Shown here: positions 60,995-64,000 of the stretch, one piece after another
How the letters are laid out: every line of letters starts with the position of its first letter
How positions within the stretch are numbered: the first letter of the stretch is position 1
NCBI RefSeq assembly: GCF_030813355.1
Contig: NZ_JAUSUD010000018.1
Location: 1 to 64,000, forward strand
Reading direction: 5' to 3'
DNA length: 64,000 bases
Source: Metabacillus malikii
GTDB taxonomy: Bacteria > Bacillota > Bacilli > Bacillales > Bacillaceae
Made by a program: the position numbers and the translations under genes
Notes under the pieces: model-generated
Seen by the model: only the letters and a program-made list of their open reading frames with translations
What the model was told of the DNA's origin: nothing
Database searches by the model: none

Positions 60995-61558
60995 AAAAAC
61001 ACCACTCTTTTTATTTTTCGTTTATTAACTAGTTGTGGCAAGTCATTAGACATTACCCGTTTGCACTAAGAAAGTTAACGCAAACTTCTTGGCTACTAAC
61101 CTTTATTCACTTTACATCAATTAAGCGTTTTCCATCTATCGTTTTTCAAATCATGAAGTTATTCTGTTAAACTTGTAGGTTTATGTAGTACCTGAAAATA
61201 AGTGGATTTAGCACTCCCACTTATATATGGTCGTCATTAACACTAAAACTTAACATCATCTTTAGAAAGAAAACTAGTCAGATAGCAAATAGTTAGATTA
61301 TAGAGATTTACTATCAGCTGTACTTAGGAAGATTCTAGTACAATTGGAATCAGAAGGAAAATGAAGGTGAGCTTGAAGTAGTTAATGCATTTTCGCATTC
61401 TTTGCAGCACTCTTTATTTTTACCCTATTTTTCGAATTTAATCAATCTTTTTTGGAAAATCTATTAGAAGTTTGAGGTTTTTTAAAGCTTTCTAAATGTT
61501 TTTTATATAGTTATTTAGTGAATTTCTACATTATAGTTCTCAAATCAGTTTTAAATAT
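60995..61558. other. Intergenic, no gene seen
   Basis: About 560 bp between murA2 and rho, A+T-rich. B. subtilis has glpX here; no trace of it is visible. It should hold the rho promoter and leader. Confidence 0.55.
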
Positions 61559-61584
61559 GAGAAAGCAGGTCTCCCTACTTTCTC
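61559..61584 (-). terminator. Probable murA2 terminator
   Basis: GAGAAAG-C-AGG pairs with CCT-A-CTTTCTC just after the murA2 stop codon. The following U-content on the minus strand is modest. Confidence 0.6.
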
Positions 61585-61595
61585 AAAAATATAGC

Positions 61596-62885
61596 TTATG
61601 AATTTTGTAATTGTTCAATTTCTTTATCTGATAGCTTTTCTCTCCAAATCGTTGCACCTAGGCCTGTTAGCTTTTCCTCAAGCTGACTATAGCCTCTATC
61701 AATATGTTCTAAGCCTGTAATTTCTGTTACTCCGTCAGCCATTAATCCCGCACAGACAAGCGCTGCACCAGCACGTAAATCACTCGCTTTTACTCTGGCA
61801 CCTTGTAGCTTAGTTGGGCCTGTTACAATTGCTGAGCGGCCTTCCACTTTAATTGTTGCACCCATTCTTCTTAGCTCATCAATATGTTTAAATCGAGCAG
61901 AATAAATTGTATCTGTTACAACACTTGTACCCGATGCTTTTGTTAAAAGGGACGTAAATGGTTGCTGTAAGTCCGTTGGGAATCCAGGATATACAAGTGT
62001 TTTAATATCTACAGCTTTCACTTCTTTCTGACCGCCAATGATTAAAATTTGGTCATTGCTCGTTTCAATATGTAAGCCCATTTCTCTTAATTTCGCGATA
62101 AGGGATTCAAGATGGAGTGGAATGACGTTGTCAATCATCACTTCTTTTCCCATTGCTGCTCCCATAATCATATACGTTCCAGCTTCAATTCTGTCTGGAA
62201 TGATTGAATGACGGCAACCATGCAGTTGTTCAACACCATCTATTCGAATAACATCGGTTCCTGCACCTTTAATTTTTGCACCCATACTAGTTAGCAATGT
62301 TGCGACATCAATAATTTCTGGCTCTTTTGCTGCATTTTCAATGATCGTTCGCCCTTTTGCAAGAACAGCAGCAAGCATGATATTAATCGTTGCACCGACA
62401 CTTACGACGTCTAGATAAATTCTTGCGCCTCGTAACTCATCCGCGCGTAAGTAAATCGCTCCTTGCTCGTTTGTTACATGTGCACCTAAAGCTTCGAAGC
62501 CTTTTATATGTTGGTCAATTGGACGTGGTCCTAAGTGACAGCCTCCAGGCAATCCAATTACTGCCTTTTTGAACCTACCTAGCATTGCTCCCATTAAATA
62601 ATAGGATGCGCGAAGTTTTTTTACTTTTCCATTCGGTAAAGGCATGGAAATCATATTTGAAGGATCGACATACATTTCATTATTTTCCAGCGATACTTTA
62701 CCACCAATCTCTTCTAATAAATCGCCCAATATTGAAACATCAGAAATATTAGGTAACCCTTCGATGGTAACTGGTGATTGTGCTAATATTGTTGCTGGTA
62801 TTAATGCAACAGCACTGTTTTTTGCTCCGCTAATATTGACTGTACCTTTTAAAAAATCTCCACCGGCTACTTTTAATTTTTCCAT
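61596..62885 (-). CDS. murAB: UDP-N-acetylglucosamine 1-carboxyvinyltransferase (second paralogue)
   Basis: Same reaction as the copy at 1898-3199. The 429-residue protein has Lys22 ([13 protein letters not shown]) and the catalytic Cys116 in [16 protein letters not shown] start at [18 protein letters not shown] lies at correct spacing. The frame runs 21 codons further upstream. Location between fbaA and rho matches B. subtilis murAB (murZ), the accessory paralogue. Confidence 0.96.
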   Translation of the reverse strand: MEKLKVAGGDFLKGTVNISGAKNSAVALIPATILAQSPVTIEGLPNISDVSILGDLLEEIGGKVSLENNEMYVDPSNMISMPLPNGKVKKLRASYYLMGAMLGRFKKAVIGLPGGCHLGPRPIDQHIKGFEALGAHVTNEQGAIYLRADELRGARIYLDVVSVGATINIMLAAVLAKGRTIIENAAKEPEIIDVATLLTSMGAKIKGAGTDVIRIDGVEQLHGCRHSIIPDRIEAGTYMIMGAAMGKEVMIDNVIPLHLESLIAKLREMGLHIETSNDQILIIGGQKEVKAVDIKTLVYPGFPTDLQQPFTSLLTKASGTSVVTDTIYSARFKHIDELRRMGATIKVEGRSAIVTGPTKLQGARVKASDLRAGAALVCAGLMADGVTEITGLEHIDRGYSQLEEKLTGLGATIWREKLSDKEIEQLQNS

Positions 62886-63644
62886 GATAGTCTCCCTTCT
62901 TATGAAGTTGACTTTCCGGAACGAACATGGAGGTGTATTATTGCGCATCTAATACGCATTATTCTTCATTAGCCATCATGTTTTCCGAACATTAAGTTAC
63001 TGTTGTCAACATATTAAAATTACTAAAAAAAGCACTGTGTTTTTTACTAAAAGGGTCAGGTAAAGTCATTATTGCGATTACTCCGCTTTATAAACTTACC
63101 TTCTCCATATAATTAATTGTTTATTTCTTTTATTTCCTATTCCATCAAAGTAAATACATCATAACAGGTTGTTAAATAACTTTCTTTTATGTAAGCAATA
63201 CCCGTTTGTATGTTCTTTTAATTTAGTTGTCATTTACGCTAGATATAACAATTAGTTATAAACAAACTTATACATTGTTTAACCTAGGCTTGTGTTCTGA
63301 AGACAAACACGGTAATGGAACCATTTAAAAAACTTCGATGATAAATAGGTACTTTATATCTTTAATTTTTTTCATTCTTTCACTTATTATTAAACCATCT
63401 ATTATGATGGACAACAATGTTTTAGGTTAAGAAATCCGATTTTTTCATAATTTAACGGGGATATCTTGTGTTGATGAATAAATTTTTCGCGGAATGTTGT
63501 CGGATGATGGATTGGTGAATTAATGTAAAAGAATGAGCTTTAAAAATGATATACGAAGACGAACAAGCCTGTACCTGTCCGTCCTCTATTCATATATTCT
63601 GGTCAGCTTTGTATTATGACAGCGCTTACTATCCTACTTAGAAT
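62886..63644. other. Intergenic, no gene seen
   Basis: About 760 bp between the fbaA terminator and murA2. B. subtilis has a transaldolase gene (ywjH/tal) here; no such frame is present. I found no repeat of note. Confidence 0.55.
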
Positions 63645-63674
63645 CTAACCGCCTTAGCTAACTAAGGCGGTTAG
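63645..63674 (-). terminator. fbaA terminator
   Basis: CTAACCGCCTTAG (63645-63657) pairs perfectly with CTAAGGCGGTTAG (63662-63674) around a CTAA loop. It lies 17 bp after the fbaA stop codon. The U-tract is weak. Confidence 0.75.
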
Positions 63675-63690
63675 GTCCTTACGTTTAGAT

Positions 63691-64000
63691 TTAAGCTTTG
63701 TTTGAAGAACCGAATTCACGCATTTTGCCGATTACTGTTTCTTTAATCGCATCACGAGCAGGTCCTAAGTATTTACGTGGGTCATATTCATTTGGTTTCG
63801 CAGCTAACACTTCACGAACAACTTTTGCAGATGCAATTTGGTTTTCAGTGTTAACGTTGATTTTAGCAGTACCGAAAGAGATTGCTTTTTGGATATCATG
63901 AGTTGGGATACCAGTTCCACCATGAAGAACTAATGGCATATTAGTCAAGTTTGCAATTTCTTCCATTTCTTTGTATCCTAAGTTTGGCTCACCTTTGTAT
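63691..64000 (-). CDS. fbaA: Fructose-bisphosphate aldolase class II, 3' part
   Basis: Only the C-terminal 102 residues lie in the window; the gene continues beyond the right edge. The segment shows [16 protein letters not shown] (a zinc ligand His) and [11 protein letters not shown] (a phosphate-binding and catalytic region), ending in [12 protein letters not shown] as in Bacillus FbaA. It cleaves fructose 1,6-bisphosphate in glycolysis. Its place next to murAB matches B. subtilis. Confidence 0.95.
   Translation of the reverse strand, partial: YKGEPNLGYKEMEEIANLTNMPLVLHGGTGIPTHDIQKAISFGTAKINVNTENQIASAKVVREVLAAKPNEYDPRKYLGPARDAIKETVIGKMREFGSSNKA

Overview
The window reads as chromosome of an endospore-forming, low-G+C member of the Bacillaceae. 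The core gene order is that of the Bacillus subtilis spoIID-murA-atp-upp-glyA-ywl-prfA-rho-fba segment, nearly all on the minus strand. Sporulation genes (spoIID, spoIIR, racA) are present, with sequences resembling sigma-E and sigma-F promoters at spoIID and spoIIR. I see no rRNA, tRNA, prophage or CRISPR locus.

Layout, left to right: a 52-bp tandem array (1-470); spoIID, murA1, ywmB, ywzB; the nine-gene ATP synthase operon atpZ-I-B-E-F-H-A-G-D-C (4.9-12.2 kb, ten genes with atpZ); a secreted subtilisin-like protease; upp; a second 52-bp array (15.8-16.45 kb); glyA; a lipoprotein amidase; the ywlG-rpiB-MCP-ywlE group; a third 52-bp array (22.8-23.6 kb); a DUF1980 protein and permease; two tandem alkaline phosphatases divergent from a CobW GTPase; a MITE-like element; mntP; an A+T-rich AAA ATPase/TOPRIM gene pair that looks like a defence cassette; tsaC, a GNAT protein, spoIIR, prmC, prfA, a glyoxalase-fold protein and racA; a 2017-residue wall-anchored phosphoesterase; a ugpBAEC-type transporter operon with an epimerase-like and a HAD phosphatase gene; tdk; copZ-copA; a fourth 52-bp array (57.7-59.04 kb); rpmE, rho, a second murA and the 3' end of fbaA.

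Two themes stand out. First, four intergenic arrays belong to two apparently unrelated sequence families (arrays 1 and 2; arrays 3 and 4), yet all keep a 52-bp period, close to five helical turns. Two of them also show a 156-bp (3 x 52) higher-order period. I do not recognise them. Second, the accessory genes inserted into the conserved order form a phosphate-scavenging set. Two alkaline phosphatases (one wall-anchored), the giant wall-anchored phosphoesterase and the glycerol-phosphate-type ABC operon each carry, upstream, hexamers resembling PhoP boxes at 11-bp spacing. The ugp-type operon also has an intrinsic terminator in its leader. The CobW GTPase and DUF1980/permease pair beside the zinc-type phosphatases suggest a metal-supply link.

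Start codons were moved where a ribosome binding site and family length argued for it (atpC, atpA, upp, permease, alkaline phosphatase, mntP, AAA ATPase, prfA, racA, ugpE, copA, rpmE, murA2). All functional calls come from reading the sequence and recalled family knowledge; no database search was run.
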